Shown here one piece after another: positions 39,857 through 49,671 of a stretch of DNA of 58,989 nt. Source of the stretch: Pseudomonas sp. HR96 (GTDB lineage Bacteria; Pseudomonadota; Gammaproteobacteria; Pseudomonadales; Pseudomonadaceae). Position numbers and translations under genes: made by a program. A model generated the notes under the pieces. It had not been told where the DNA came from. It saw only the letters and a program-made list of their open reading frames with translations, and made no database searches. Position 1 is the first letter of the stretch; each line of letters begins with the position of its first letter. The DNA lies in NCBI RefSeq assembly GCF_034059295.1, contig NZ_CP139143.1, positions 1-58,989 of the forward strand, given 5' to 3'.

Positions 39857-40318
39857 ATGAAACTCATAAGCCTAACTACCGCTGGACGGCGCACTGTCGC
39901 AGCCATCGCGCTGGCTGTCGCGTCAGTGGCACAAGCCGCTCCTGCGCACGTGATCGACGTTTACCGGGACCCCAATTGCGGATGCTGTTCCAAGTGGATT
40001 GCTTACCTGCGGGACAATGGCTTCACGGTCAATGACCATCTGGAAGAAAACATGAGCCCGGTGAAGGCCAAGCTGGGTGTGCCTGAGAAATTGATGTCAT
40101 GTCACACCGGTGTGGTGAACGGCAAGTTCATCGAGGGGCATGTCCCGGTGCAACAGATCGCTGAGCTTGAACGCCGGACCGACCTGGTCGGCGTGGCGGC
40201 ACCTGGCATGCCTATGGGCTCACCAGGTATGGAAACAGGGCACAAAAGCGCTTATCAGGTCATCGGACTGAAAAAGACCGGCGAGCAGGAGGTGGTGGCT
40301 GACTACCTGTCGCAGTGA
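39857..40318 (+). CDS. DUF411 periplasmic metal-binding protein (copy 1)
   Basis: 153 residues. A signal peptide (to about AQA-AP, residue 27) is followed by the DUF411 core: VYRDPNCGCCSKWIAYLRDNGFTV with the C-x-CC motif, SCHTGVVNGKFIEGHVPVQQI, and APGMPMGSPGME with several methionines. This family is found in copper and silver loci. 11 bases after the acetyltransferase, so possibly part of the ars transcript. It has a paralogue at 52995. Confidence 0.85.
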   Translation: MKLISLTTAGRRTVAAIALAVASVAQAAPAHVIDVYRDPNCGCCSKWIAYLRDNGFTVNDHLEENMSPVKAKLGVPEKLMSCHTGVVNGKFIEGHVPVQQIAELERRTDLVGVAAPGMPMGSPGMETGHKSAYQVIGLKKTGEQEVVADYLSQ

Positions 40319-40494
40319 CTCTTCTCCATACCCACTGAGCTTGTGCTGGCTTAGTGGGACGACAGCTGCGCCTATAGCTGATGTGAGGGTACCGGCCGAT
40401 TTAGCGAAAAAGTTATTCGCTTGATCCGGTACTGCTTTGCAGCAAGTGGTCTTCATAGAGCTAACAAAGCAATGGTAGATAGCCTTTGCCTTCC

Positions 40495-40510
40495 CTTACA
40501 AAAATGTAAT
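40495..40510 (+). promoter_or_regulatory. CopR box 1, upstream of the Csp-like gene
   Basis: CTTACAAAAATGTAAT, with TTACA/TGTAA arms, lies 108 bases before the ATG at 40619. The same motif recurs at 43137, 52879, 57812 and 58245, always near copper genes. Confidence 0.75.
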
Positions 40511-40618
40511 GAAACTTGAGAAACTCGCAGCGCATGGATCAGTCGGACTTACTGCGTCTTCGAAAAGAAGGCATCGAGTCCAAAGTGTAAATCGACCGTC
40601 AACCCCGGAGATTACCTC

Positions 40619-40945
40619 ATGAACAGTGGATATGATGACTACATTTTAGAGTGCCTACGCTGTGCGATGGCATGTGAAAGCTGTGCTTCGGCCTGCTTGC
40701 AAGAGCACGATGTTCAAATGATGGCGAAATGCATAAAGCTGGATAGGGATTGTGCAGATTTGTGCAGACTCGCGGCGACCTTGATGGCTCGCCAAAGTCC
40801 TCTGGCCAAAGAATTTTGCGTCCTGTGCGCAAAAGCGTGCACAGCCTGCGCAGACGAGTGCGGCCACCACGAGGCCGATCACTGCCAGCATTGCGCTCAG
40901 GCTTGCCATGCCTGTGCTCAGGCCTGTGAGGCGGTGGCAGCCTAA
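40619..40945 (+). CDS. Four-helix-bundle copper storage protein (Csp-like)
   Basis: 108 residues with many cysteines spaced along helices: CLRCAMACESCASACLQEH, CIKLDRDCADLCRLAATLM, FCVLCAKACTACADECGHH and CQHCAQACHACAQACEAV. This is the Csp/DUF326 pattern, in which cysteines line a helix bundle and bind many Cu(I) ions. No signal peptide, so cytosolic. Preceded by CopR box 1. Confidence 0.9.
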   Translation: MNSGYDDYILECLRCAMACESCASACLQEHDVQMMAKCIKLDRDCADLCRLAATLMARQSPLAKEFCVLCAKACTACADECGHHEADHCQHCAQACHACAQACEAVAA

Positions 40946-41018
40946 GTCAACTTCTGGCCAGGAAGGCAGAGTACAAGCCGCTGCGAGGCTGTATGATCTT
41001 GATATTGCCCTAGCGAAG

Positions 41019-42392
41019 TCATGAATGGTGACAGCGCACAAACGTTAGGGTAAAGGCTGTTCGGCAGCTAGTTGACGTGCACGAGATAGTGCCGCCATGT
41101 GCTTGCATCAAGGACCGGGCAATCGCTAGACCCAGCCCCGCATTCCCGGCGCCTTCTCGCCGCGCCGGGTCCACTCGGTAGAACCGATCAAAGATGCGGT
41201 CCAGGTGCTGCGGGGCTATTTCGGGGCCAGGGTTTTCCACCCGAAGCTCTACCCGTCCGCCATGGTCGTGGATACTGACCTCAATCGTCGCCCCGGACGG
41301 CGTGTAGCGCAGGGCATTGGACAACAGATTCGACACGACACGGTCGATCATCACGCTGTCCGCGAAGATCGAGGCGTTGCCTGATGCTTGGAGCTGAATC
41401 CCCTTGTCCTCGGCCAGAAACTCGTAATAGCCGAACAGCTTGCTGACGACTGTTCTCAGATCCAGTTCAGCAGACTCCGGCACGATTAGCCCGTTATCGG
41501 ACTTGGCCAGGAACAGCATCGCGTCGATGATTTCCGAAAGACGATTGAGCTCTTCCAGGTTGGAACTCAAATTCTCTTCGTACACCTCGGGCGCACGCTT
41601 TTTGGCCAGGATAACTTCGGTGTGGGTCCGCAGGTTGCTGATCGGTGTACGGAGCTCGTGCGCAATGTCAGCAGAGAAATTCGATAGGCGCACAAAGGAA
41701 TCGTCCAGGCGGCCAAGCATTGAGTTGAACGCGGTGATGAGCTCACGCAACTCATCCGGCACCGGCTCCAAGGGAATCCGCTCCTTCAGCGAGCCTGCAG
41801 ACATCGACGCAGCGGTCTGGGTCACCCTGGCTACCGGGCGCAGTCCGTTCTTGGCGACCAGCCACCCTAGGGCAGCGCTCAACACCGTACTGGCCAATAG
41901 AACGCCCCAGAACCAGCGTTCGAGCATGGCAAAGAAGTGCATATGCGTGGTCACATCCAGGACAAGCCAGGCGGTCAGCGGTGGGCTGGCAGTGGGTAGC
42001 GATATCGAGGCGGTCAGGGCCCTGAACATGCGGCCTTCGTTCTCCCACTCCCAGACGCCATCGCGCTGGGTGGCCTGCGCGAGCGACGGCGCCGCTGATT
42101 GGGGAGGTTCTGCAAAAAAAGGCGTCCCATCGGTCTTCAGAAATACAGCACTGAGATCGGGATGTGCCCCCAGGAGGGTGTGCCAGCGCGCCTTGAGCAG
42201 TTCCGGGTTTGCGCCTGATTCCTTCGCGATCTGGTTAATCGCTTCCAGCTTTTCTCCCAGCGCCTGCGCATCCAGGGCGCGAAAGTGGTGACGGCTCAGC
42301 TCGTTGAAGGCAACGCCCACGATCATGAGGACGACGGCGACCGCGACCACAAACAAAAGGCTCAAGCGCAGGGTGAGTGAGCCAGGCTTCAT
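41019..42392 (-). CDS. copS: CopS heavy-metal sensor histidine kinase
   Basis: 457 residues. An N-terminal span ([22 protein letters not shown]), a periplasmic sensor of about 130 residues, and a second span ([20 protein letters not shown]). HAMP follows, then the phosphoacceptor His in [19 protein letters not shown]. The ATPase domain has [12 protein letters not shown] (N box) and [21 protein letters not shown] (G box). Matches CopS/CusS kinases that sense periplasmic copper. The start overlaps the copR stop (ATGA). Confidence 0.93.
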   Translation of the reverse strand: MKPGSLTLRLSLLFVVAVAVVLMIVGVAFNELSRHHFRALDAQALGEKLEAINQIAKESGANPELLKARWHTLLGAHPDLSAVFLKTDGTPFFAEPPQSAAPSLAQATQRDGVWEWENEGRMFRALTASISLPTASPPLTAWLVLDVTTHMHFFAMLERWFWGVLLASTVLSAALGWLVAKNGLRPVARVTQTAASMSAGSLKERIPLEPVPDELRELITAFNSMLGRLDDSFVRLSNFSADIAHELRTPISNLRTHTEVILAKKRAPEVYEENLSSNLEELNRLSEIIDAMLFLAKSDNGLIVPESAELDLRTVVSKLFGYYEFLAEDKGIQLQASGNASIFADSVMIDRVVSNLLSNALRYTPSGATIEVSIHDHGGRVELRVENPGPEIAPQHLDRIFDRFYRVDPARREGAGNAGLGLAIARSLMQAHGGTISCTSTSCRTAFTLTFVRCHHS

Positions 42393-43075
42393 CCTTCGTC
42401 CTGCGCGTCTAGCATGTAACCCATCCCCCGGCAGGTATGCAGCAGTTTTGCCTCGAAGTCATCGTCAATCTTGGCCCTCAACCGCCGTATCGCCACCTCG
42501 ATAACATTTGTGTCGCTGTCGAAATTCATGTCCCAGACCTGGGAAGCTATCAGCGATTTGGACAACACCTCACCTTGCCGGCGCATCAGTAACTCCAGCA
42601 GTGCGAACTCTTTGGCCGTAAGGTCGATTCGCTTGCCGCCCCGAGTCGCCCGACGCTTGAGCAAATCCACCTGAAGGTCTCCGATTTGCAGGCTTGTTTG
42701 AACCGGCAGGCTGCTGCTGCCGCGCCGTAGCAGTGTTCGCACCCGTGCCAGCAGTTCTGAAAAAGCAAATGGCTTAACCAGGTAATCATCGGCGCCCAGC
42801 TCCAGGCCCTTGACCCGGTCGTCTACCCCGTCGCGTGCGGTCAGAAACAGCACCGGTACGGACTGGCCAGCGGTGCGAAGGCGTCTGATGACTTCCCAGC
42901 CATCCAGGCCCGGCATCATCACGTCAAGAATCAACAGGTCATAGGCTTCATTGAGCGCCTGGTCAACGGCATCTGTGCCTGTGACCACGCGGTCCACATT
43001 GAAGCCGGCCTCCCGCAGGCCTTGCTGCAGATAGATTCCAGTCTTCGGTTCGTCTTCGGCTACCAACAGTTTCAT
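42389..43075 (-). CDS. copR: CopR response regulator (OmpR family)
   Basis: 228 residues from the ATG at 43075. The receiver domain has the acidic pair EDE (7-9), Asp51 ([14 protein letters not shown]) and Lys in DYLVKPFAF. The winged-helix output domain has [56 protein letters not shown]. This is the CopR/CusR pattern. The presumed binding site CTTACAnnnnTGTAAT appears 62 bases upstream and at four other copper genes. Confidence 0.94.
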   Translation of the reverse strand: MKLLVAEDEPKTGIYLQQGLREAGFNVDRVVTGTDAVDQALNEAYDLLILDVMMPGLDGWEVIRRLRTAGQSVPVLFLTARDGVDDRVKGLELGADDYLVKPFAFSELLARVRTLLRRGSSSLPVQTSLQIGDLQVDLLKRRATRGGKRIDLTAKEFALLELLMRRQGEVLSKSLIASQVWDMNFDSDTNVIEVAIRRLRAKIDDDFEAKLLHTCRGMGYMLDAQDEG

Positions 43076-43136
43076 GACAGCGATCTCATTTGCAGATGGG
43101 TTTAGTCTGCCAACAAACCGATAGGTGTGGTGCCAC

Positions 43137-43152
43137 CTTACACAAATGTAAT
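43137..43152. promoter_or_regulatory. CopR box 2, between copRS and copZ
   Basis: CTTACACAAATGTAAT. The motif direction is the same as at boxes that drive plus-strand genes, although the adjacent copRS operon is on the minus strand. The TTACA/TGTAA core is symmetric enough to act both ways. Confidence 0.72.
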
Positions 43153-43197
43153 CGGCCAATCAGGTGCACGTCAGCTGCCAAGGGCTAGTCTGGGCTC

Positions 43198-43258
43198 AGC
43201 TCTCTTCAAAGACCTCCGCTCCTTGGTCTCCGGCGCCTGTCCAGGCGCCGTTTCTTTT
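43198..43258 (+). ncRNA. Candidate CopR-controlled small RNA
   Basis: Downstream of CopR box 2 on the plus strand there is a -10-like TAGTCT (43186-43191), about as far from the box as TACCCT is at box 5. Then follow a small hairpin (AGACC 43210-43214 / GGTCT 43225-43229) whose loop reads TCCGCTCCTT, and a strong terminator hairpin (CGGCGCCT, loop GTCC, AGGCGCCG, 43231-43250) with TTTCTTTT. There is no plus-strand gene here; copZ is convergent. The loop CTCCTT is complementary to Shine-Dalgarno sequences. Transcription is inferred only. Confidence 0.35.
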
Positions 43259-43305
43259 GCAAAGAACCGTCTTAGGAAAGCCTGAACCTAAGGGAAGGAC
43301 AGGAA

Positions 43306-43503
43306 TCAGGCAAGCTCAGCGGGATAGCCTTTTTCCTGAATTGCTTCGAGCAGGGCCTGCGCTGGCTGGCGGCTTTGAACCTGTACGGTACGGCTTTCCA
43401 AGTCCACATCGACCGTGGCCTCACTGTCCAAAGCCGTGACCGCTGCGGTGATCGATTTGACACAATGACCGCAATTCATGCCTTGCACGTTGAACTGATA
43501 CAT
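43306..43503 (-). CDS. copZ: CopZ-like copper chaperone
   Basis: 65 residues from the ATG at 43503: a single heavy-metal-associated domain with MNCGHCVKSITAAV (C-x2-C with neighbouring His) and the beta-alpha pattern ATVDVDLESRTVQVQS. It shuttles Cu(I) in the cytoplasm to CueA and CueR. Divergent from cueA, with a CueR-type promoter in between. Confidence 0.92.
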   Translation of the reverse strand: MYQFNVQGMNCGHCVKSITAAVTALDSEATVDVDLESRTVQVQSRQPAQALLEAIQEKGYPAELA

Positions 43504-43540
43504 AGCGTGTCTCCAAATCATGGGGGGCAGCGCTACTTTC

Positions 43541-43623
43541 AACGTTGACATGAGGTCAAGGTCAAGCCTCTTCTGTTCTTAAGCGTTAGGCGCGGTTGGA
43601 GGTTGACCTTTACATGAGGTCAA
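43541..43623. promoter_or_regulatory. Paired divergent CueR-type promoters for copZ and cueA
   Basis: For cueA, -35 TTGACC at 43603 and the next hexamer GATCCT are separated by 19 bp, with the dyad TTGACCT/AGGTCAA (43603-43623) in the spacer. This long spacer is the hallmark of MerR-family promoters, and the layout matches E. coli copA. For copZ, the reverse strand shows TTGACC (complement at 43561-43566), a 19-bp spacer with TTGAC/GTCAA arms, then GAAAGT. Both promoters are thus likely switched on by CueR-Cu(I). Confidence 0.75.
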
Positions 43624-43660
43624 GGTTGATCCTCTACTCATTGATAGCGAGGAATCCGCC

Positions 43661-46045
43661 ATGGCTGAATTTAATCTACCTATCCAAGGGATGACCTGCG
43701 CCGCGTGTGCCGGTCGCGTGGAGCGTGCGCTGAAGAAAGTGGCCGGCGTACAGGAAGCCAGTGTGAATCTGGCCAACGAGCAAGCCCGAATTGAAGCGCC
43801 GCAGGACGCCATGCCGGCTTTACGTGAGGCGATTACCCGCGCCGGCTACGGGGTCCCGGACGAAACCCTCGTATTGAGCATCACCGGCATGACCTGTGCC
43901 AGTTGCGTTAACCGTGTCGAACGGGCCTTGCGCAAAGTGCCCGGCGTGGGCGAGGTCAGCGTCAATCTGGCCACCGAACAGGCCCATGTCACTGCCATAG
44001 CAGGCACGTCTGTGCAGGCCTTGATCGCCGCCGTAAGGAACGCGGGCTACCAGGCTCAACCTCCCACTACCAAGGTCCCAGCCGCTGAAAATACTCGACT
44101 CACACAGGAGCGCTGGGCGTTGATCGCAGCCTTGCTGCTGGCCGCTCCGCTCGTGCTGCCCATGCTGCTGCAACCGTTAGGCATTCACATCATGTTGCCG
44201 GTGTGGCTTCAGTTCGCTTTGGCCACACCGGTGCAATTCCTGCTCGGTGCCCGTTTTTACCGCGCAGCCTGGAAAGCGCTACGGGCCCGCACTGGCAATA
44301 TGGATTTACTCGTCGCCCTGGGGACCAGCGCTGCTTATGGCTTGAGCGTCTACCAAGCCGTGACCGCTGTGCCCGGCCAGTTCCCCCACCTTTATCTAGA
44401 AGCTGCAGCTGTCGTGATTGGCCTGGTCCGTCTGGGCAAATACCTTGAAAGCCGAGCTAAGCGGCAGACCGGTGAAGCCATACGTGCGCTTCAGGGGTTG
44501 AGGCCCGAGCGCGCCCTACGTCTGGAAGCTGATGGCCGTGAGCAGGAGGTTGCGGTGGCTGACTTACGCCTGAAAGAACGTGTACGGGTCAGGCCCGGCG
44601 AGCGCATCCCGGTGGACGGCCTCATTGAGACAGGCGACAGCTATGCGGACGAAGCCCTGATCAGTGGCGAGAGCCGACCGGTGGCCAAACAAGCCGGCGA
44701 CAAGGTCATTGGTGGCTCCATCAACGGTGAAGGCACGCTGATCGTTCAGGTCACAGCCCTTGGGGGAGAGAGCGTACTGGCGCGGATCATTCGTCTGGTT
44801 GAAGACGCGCAGGCGGCCAAGGCACCCATCCAACGCCTGGTGGACAAGGTCAGCGAAATTTTCGTGCCGGTGGTGCTCGGCATTGCCCTGTTAGCGCTTG
44901 TGGGCTGGCTGCTGGCAGGGAGCGGCTGGGAGACGGCGCTGATCAACGCGGTAGCCGTACTGGTCATTGCCTGCCCTTGTGCCTTGGGCTTGGCCACTCC
45001 AACTGCAATCATGGCAGGCACCGGCGTTGCGGCACGTCACGGCATCCTGATCAAGGATGCACAAACTCTGGAAGTCGCCCATGCCGTGCAAGCGGTGGCC
45101 TTTGACAAAACCGGTACCCTGACCTCAGGGGAGCCCCATCTGGTGCATATAGCGGTAGCTTCGATCCCCGAAGCGGAAGCCTTGGCGCTGGCGGGCCGCT
45201 TGCAACGAGGTAGTGAACATCCCCTGGGTCGTGCTGTTCTGGCGGCCTGTAGTGAACGCGGCCTTGATACCCCAATGGCTGACAGCGTCCGTGCGCTGCC
45301 TGGTCGTGGCGTCCAAGGCTCTGTCGAAGGCCGGCAGCTTGCCTTGGGCAATGGCCGATGGCTTGAAGAGCTAGGGCTCGAGCCAGGCGCGTTAGCTGAA
45401 CACGCTCAGCAATGGGACGCGGAAGGCCGGACCTTGTCCTGGTTGATCGAGCTGGGCGCTGCGCCCAGGGTGCTGGCCTTGCTCGCGTTTGGCGATGCGC
45501 TTAAGTCTGGCGCCCAGCAGGCTGTAGCGGCCTTGGCAGCACGTCAGATCAGCAGCCATTTGATTACCGGGGATACGTGGAGCAGTGCCCGGCAGGTCGC
45601 TGCTCAGACGGGCATTGAGAACATTCATGCCCAGGTACTGCCGGCCGAAAAGGCGGCCGTCGTTGCAGGCCTCAAGGCGAAGGGCACACGGGTGGCCATG
45701 GTCGGCGACGGTATCAATGATGCGCCCGCCCTGGCGGCTGCCGATGTCGGCATTGCCATGGGCAGCGGTACCGATGTGGCCATGCATGCTGCCGGAATCA
45801 CCCTACTGCGCAGTGATCCACGACTTGTACCGGCAGCGCTGGATATCGCCCGGTGCACCTACCGCAAAATCCGCCAAAATCTGTTCTGGGCCTTCGTCTA
45901 TAACGTGATCGGCATCCCATTGGCAGCGTTCGGTCTGCTCGATCCGGTTTTTGCCGGCGCAGCCATGGCCTTTTCAAGCGTAAGCGTGGTGAGCAATGCC
46001 CTGCTGCTCAAACGCTGGCAACCGGCATTGGAGGACACACCCTGA
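43661..46045 (+). CDS. cueA: Cu(I)-exporting P1B-type ATPase CueA/CopA
   Basis: 794 residues. Two N-terminal metal-binding domains ([10 protein letters not shown] and [10 protein letters not shown]). Membrane segments follow, with the actuator motif ISGESRP, the CPC copper channel motif (Cys438-Pro-Cys440 in [14 protein letters not shown]), phosphorylation motif DKTGTLT (Asp482), HP motif GSEHPLGRA, and [20 protein letters not shown]. Full length. It pumps Cu(I) from the cytoplasm to the periplasm. Driven by the CueR-type promoter; cueR follows with overlap. Confidence 0.96.
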   Translation: MAEFNLPIQGMTCAACAGRVERALKKVAGVQEASVNLANEQARIEAPQDAMPALREAITRAGYGVPDETLVLSITGMTCASCVNRVERALRKVPGVGEVSVNLATEQAHVTAIAGTSVQALIAAVRNAGYQAQPPTTKVPAAENTRLTQERWALIAALLLAAPLVLPMLLQPLGIHIMLPVWLQFALATPVQFLLGARFYRAAWKALRARTGNMDLLVALGTSAAYGLSVYQAVTAVPGQFPHLYLEAAAVVIGLVRLGKYLESRAKRQTGEAIRALQGLRPERALRLEADGREQEVAVADLRLKERVRVRPGERIPVDGLIETGDSYADEALISGESRPVAKQAGDKVIGGSINGEGTLIVQVTALGGESVLARIIRLVEDAQAAKAPIQRLVDKVSEIFVPVVLGIALLALVGWLLAGSGWETALINAVAVLVIACPCALGLATPTAIMAGTGVAARHGILIKDAQTLEVAHAVQAVAFDKTGTLTSGEPHLVHIAVASIPEAEALALAGRLQRGSEHPLGRAVLAACSERGLDTPMADSVRALPGRGVQGSVEGRQLALGNGRWLEELGLEPGALAEHAQQWDAEGRTLSWLIELGAAPRVLALLAFGDALKSGAQQAVAALAARQISSHLITGDTWSSARQVAAQTGIENIHAQVLPAEKAAVVAGLKAKGTRVAMVGDGINDAPALAAADVGIAMGSGTDVAMHAAGITLLRSDPRLVPAALDIARCTYRKIRQNLFWAFVYNVIGIPLAAFGLLDPVFAGAAMAFSSVSVVSNALLLKRWQPALEDTP

Positions 46046-46440
46046 ACATCAGCCAAGCTGCACACGCCAGTGGGCTGACGCCCAAGATGCTGCGCTATTA
46101 CGAAAGCATTGGTTTGCTTGAGCCTGCCATACGAACAGCAAGCGGTTATCGCCAGTACCGGCCTGCCGATCTGGATACCCTGGCTTTTCTCAAACGTGCT
46201 CGAGACCTGGGCTTTTCCTTGGAGGAAGTCGGCACCCTGCTCGAACTGCAACGCGACCGACACCGTGCCAGTGCCGACGTAAAAGCGCTGGCCAATGCTC
46301 ATGTGCAGGACTTGAACCGCAAAATCGAGGAGTTCATCAGCCTGCGCGATACGCTGCAGGCCTTGATCAATGAATGCCAGGGCAACAACGATTCTACCTG
46401 CGCCATTCTCGACTCGCTGGCCGGAGTCGAGGGCAAATAG
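46042..46440 (+). CDS. cueR: CueR copper-responsive MerR-family activator (CTG start)
   Basis: 132 residues. The conserved N-terminus [25 protein letters not shown] is only recovered if translation starts at CTG 46042, which overlaps the cueA stop (CTGA); the first ATG (46087) would remove half of the helix-turn-helix. The rest is standard Cue[37 protein letters not shown], a dimerisation helix, and the metal loop with Cys in [20 protein letters not shown] rare start with translational coupling to cueA is the simplest reading. Confidence 0.9.
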   Translation: MNISQAAHASGLTPKMLRYYESIGLLEPAIRTASGYRQYRPADLDTLAFLKRARDLGFSLEEVGTLLELQRDRHRASADVKALANAHVQDLNRKIEEFISLRDTLQALINECQGNNDSTCAILDSLAGVEGK

Positions 46441-46527
46441 CGCAAAGCCCTGATGTCAGGCCAGCCAGCGTGTTAAGCCAGGCGCCCTGCACTTGCGGTA
46501 CCTACGAATCAGGGTACGTTCAGGCAC

Positions 46528-49500
46528 TCAGATCTTCAATCGTCGCGCTCGAATACGGTGAGCCTGGAGGAGGAAATAGCATGTTGGAATCAGTAGCATC
46601 GATAGCAGCGGTGCGGTAAGCATACCCCCTATCATCGGTGCTGCTATGCGCTTCATGATCTCCGAACCGGCCCCTGACCCCCAGAGTATGGGCAGCAGCC
46701 CCGCGATGATCACGGCTACCGTCATCGCCTTGGGCCTCACCCTGAGCACTGCGCCTTCCTTGATAGCTTCTGTCAAATCCTGCTCGGTTCCATGTCCTGC
46801 TGCGAGGCGGGGCGACCAGGCGCTGCGCAGGTACACCAGCATGATGACGCCAAACTCGGCAGAAACGCCGGCAAGGGCGATGAAGCCCACGCCTGTAGCG
46901 ATGGACAGGTTATAACCCAGGACATACAACAGCCAGATCCCACCGGACAACGCAAAAGGCAGCGTTGCCATGATGAGTACCGCCTCGCTGGCCGTACCGA
47001 AGGTGAAGTACAGCAACACGAAAATGATCGCCAGTGTAGCCGGTATCACCCACAGCAGGCGCTGGTTTGCCCGCTCTAGGTACTCGAACTGACCCGAGTA
47101 CGAGACAGTGAGGCCGGGGGCGAGTTGGACCCGGGATGCTATCTGTGTCTGAAGCTCTTTCACTGTCGTGGCAAGGTCGCGCCCACGCACGTCCACATAG
47201 ACCCAACCCGAAAGCCGGCCATTTTCGCTACGCAGCATCGGTGGGCCGTCGGTGATGCTGACATCTGCCACCATCGATAGGGTAATTTGCTGGCCGCTGC
47301 TGGTGACGACGGGGAGCCCTTTTAGCGCCTGTGCCGTATCTCGCCATTCGCGTCCGTAGCGCAGGTTTATAGGGTATCTGGCGAGCCCCTCTACGACTTC
47401 GCCGATGTTGCTTCCGCCAATGGCACCGGAAACCACTGCCTGCACATCACTGATATTCATGCCATAACGCGCTGCGGCCTGGCGATTGATACGTACGTCT
47501 ACGTAGCGTCCTCCTGTCAGCCGTTCCGCCAGTGCGGATTGGACGCCGGCGACTTGCTTGGCCACGGCCTCGATCTGTTGAGTTGCCTGGTCTATCTGCG
47601 CAAGCGAGGTGCCCGCGACCTTGATCCCTACCGGGCTTTTAACGCCCGTGGCAAGCATGTCGATGCGGTTGCGAATGGGGGGCACCCAAATGTTCGAAAG
47701 GCCTGGGACCTGTACCGCCTTGTCCAGCGCCTCGATCAGCTTTTCAGGGGTCATCCCGGCTCGCCATTGCTCCTTGGGCTTGAACCGTACAGTAGTCTCG
47801 AACATTTCCAACGGCGCCGGATCGGTAGCTGAATCCGCACGTCCCGCCTTGCCGAATACCCGATCCACTTCAGGAACTGTGAGGATCATTCGGTCAGTAA
47901 GTTGGAGTAGCTGGCTCGCCTTGCTGGCCGATAAACCAGGCAAGGCCGATGGCATGTACAGCAAATCGCCTTCATCCATTTGAGGAAGAAATTCTCCCCC
48001 TAGTCGGCTTAAAGGCCAAAGCGTCGAGAGAAACACCAGGGCGGCGATAAGCAAGGTGAGTTTTGGCCACGCCAGAACCGTGTCGATTGCCGGGCGGTAC
48101 ACCGCGATCAGCCCGCGGTTGAGAGGGTTCTGATGCTCGGATGGAATCCTTCCCCGGATCCAGTAACCCATCAGCACGGGGACCAGCGTCACCGAGAGCC
48201 CTGCCGCGCCTGCCATTGCATAGGTCTTGGTGAAGGCCAAGGGCCCAAATAGCTTGCCTTCCTGGGCCTGCAGCGTAAAAACAGGCAAGAAAGACAACGT
48301 AATCACCAGCAGGCTGAAAAACACAGCCGGCCCGATCTCGGCAGCGGCTTGAGCGATTACGTGCCAGTGAGCCTGGCCTTCCAGCGGCTCCCCAGGATGC
48401 TGCTGCTGCCACGCTTCGATGTGTTTGTGCGCATTTTCGATCATCACTACTGCAGCATCGACCATCGCTCCGATGGCGATCGCAATCCCCCCCAGTGACA
48501 TGATGTTGGCATTGACGCCCTGGTAGTGCATCACAAGAAAGGCAACCAAGATGCCCAGGGGCAAGGTCACGATGGCCACCAGCGAGGAACGTACGTGCCA
48601 GAGGAAGACTAGGCAGATCAGCGCGACCACCCCAAATTCTTCAAGCAGCTTGAAACCCAGATTGCTGACGGCGCGATCGATAAGCTGTGAGCGGTCATAG
48701 GTCGTGACTATTTCAACCCCAGCCGGCAGGCTGCTGCGCAAGTTTTCTAGCTTCTCCCTAACGGCAATCAGGGTATCGCGTGCATTCTTGCCGGAGCGCA
48801 AAAGAATGACCCCGCCCACAACCTCACCTCTGCCGTCCAGCTCAGCAACGCCGCGCCGCATTTCAGGCCCAAGCTGGATATTGGCAACTTGCCCGAGCAA
48901 CACCGGGATGCCATTGCGAGAGGTCCGAAGAGGAATGTTGTTGAAGTCCTCCAGGCTTTCCAGATAGCCGGACGCCCTGACCATGTACTCCCTTTCGGCC
49001 ATCTCCAATACCGCACCACCCGCTTCCTGGTTGGCGCCCTGGATGGCCTGGGTCACTTCCTGTTGGGTTACTCCGTACGCTGCCAGCTTCAGGGGATCGA
49101 GTACCACCTGGTACTGTTTGACCATGCCGCCGATTGTCGCGACTTCAGCCACGTTAGGGAGGGACTTGAGCTCGTACCGAAGGAACCAGTCCTGGATCGA
49201 CCGTAACTGAGCGAGGTCATGGCTACCCGAGCGGTCAACGAGCGCATATTGGTAAATCCAACCCACGCCCGTTGCATCAGGCCCCAGACTAGGCGTAACG
49301 CCTTTTGGCATGCGCGCCTGCGCTTGGCTGAGGTACTCCAACACCCTTGATCGCGCCCAGTACAGGTCAGTCCCGTCTTCAAAGAGCACATAGACAAACG
49401 AGTCGCCAAAGAACGAGTAACCTCGGACCGTCCTTGCGCCTGGCACCGAAAGCATCATCGTGGTCAGAGGGTAGGTCACCTGATTCTCCACAAGCTGTGG

Positions 49501-49671
49501 AGCCTGACCGGGATAGCTGGTTCGAATGATGACTTGGGTATCAGACAAATCAGGCAGCGCGTCCAGTGGTGTGTTGCGCACGGCCCAGAGCCCTGCGGCT
49601 ACCACGACGAGCGTAGCTAGCAACACCAGGAATCGGTTGGCGATAGACCAGTAGATCAGCCGGCGAATCAT
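46528..49671 (-). CDS. cusA: CusA-type heavy-metal RND efflux pump (Cu/Ag)
   Basis: 1,047 residues. Twelve membrane spans in the RND layout with two large periplasmic loops. Marker sequences: [50 protein letters not shown], the proton-relay [20 protein letters not shown] in span 4, and [26 protein letters not shown] in span 10. This is the CusA/SilA branch (monovalent) of the HME family. Translationally coupled to cusB (ATGA overlap). Moves Cu(I)/Ag(I) from the periplasm and membrane out through CusC. Confidence 0.95.
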   Translation of the reverse strand: MIRRLIYWSIANRFLVLLATLVVVAAGLWAVRNTPLDALPDLSDTQVIIRTSYPGQAPQLVENQVTYPLTTMMLSVPGARTVRGYSFFGDSFVYVLFEDGTDLYWARSRVLEYLSQAQARMPKGVTPSLGPDATGVGWIYQYALVDRSGSHDLAQLRSIQDWFLRYELKSLPNVAEVATIGGMVKQYQVVLDPLKLAAYGVTQQEVTQAIQGANQEAGGAVLEMAEREYMVRASGYLESLEDFNNIPLRTSRNGIPVLLGQVANIQLGPEMRRGVAELDGRGEVVGGVILLRSGKNARDTLIAVREKLENLRSSLPAGVEIVTTYDRSQLIDRAVSNLGFKLLEEFGVVALICLVFLWHVRSSLVAIVTLPLGILVAFLVMHYQGVNANIMSLGGIAIAIGAMVDAAVVMIENAHKHIEAWQQQHPGEPLEGQAHWHVIAQAAAEIGPAVFFSLLVITLSFLPVFTLQAQEGKLFGPLAFTKTYAMAGAAGLSVTLVPVLMGYWIRGRIPSEHQNPLNRGLIAVYRPAIDTVLAWPKLTLLIAALVFLSTLWPLSRLGGEFLPQMDEGDLLYMPSALPGLSASKASQLLQLTDRMILTVPEVDRVFGKAGRADSATDPAPLEMFETTVRFKPKEQWRAGMTPEKLIEALDKAVQVPGLSNIWVPPIRNRIDMLATGVKSPVGIKVAGTSLAQIDQATQQIEAVAKQVAGVQSALAERLTGGRYVDVRINRQAAARYGMNISDVQAVVSGAIGGSNIGEVVEGLARYPINLRYGREWRDTAQALKGLPVVTSSGQQITLSMVADVSITDGPPMLRSENGRLSGWVYVDVRGRDLATTVKELQTQIASRVQLAPGLTVSYSGQFEYLERANQRLLWVIPATLAIIFVLLYFTFGTASEAVLIMATLPFALSGGIWLLYVLGYNLSIATGVGFIALAGVSAEFGVIMLVYLRSAWSPRLAAGHGTEQDLTEAIKEGAVLRVRPKAMTVAVIIAGLLPILWGSGAGSEIMKRIAAPMIGGMLTAPLLSMLLIPTCYFLLQAHRIRARRLKI

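Noticed and set aside
41440..42291. 283-codon plus-strand frame inside copS
   Set aside because: Shadow of the kinase gene, rich in Ser/Arg as expected from reading a GC-rich gene backwards.
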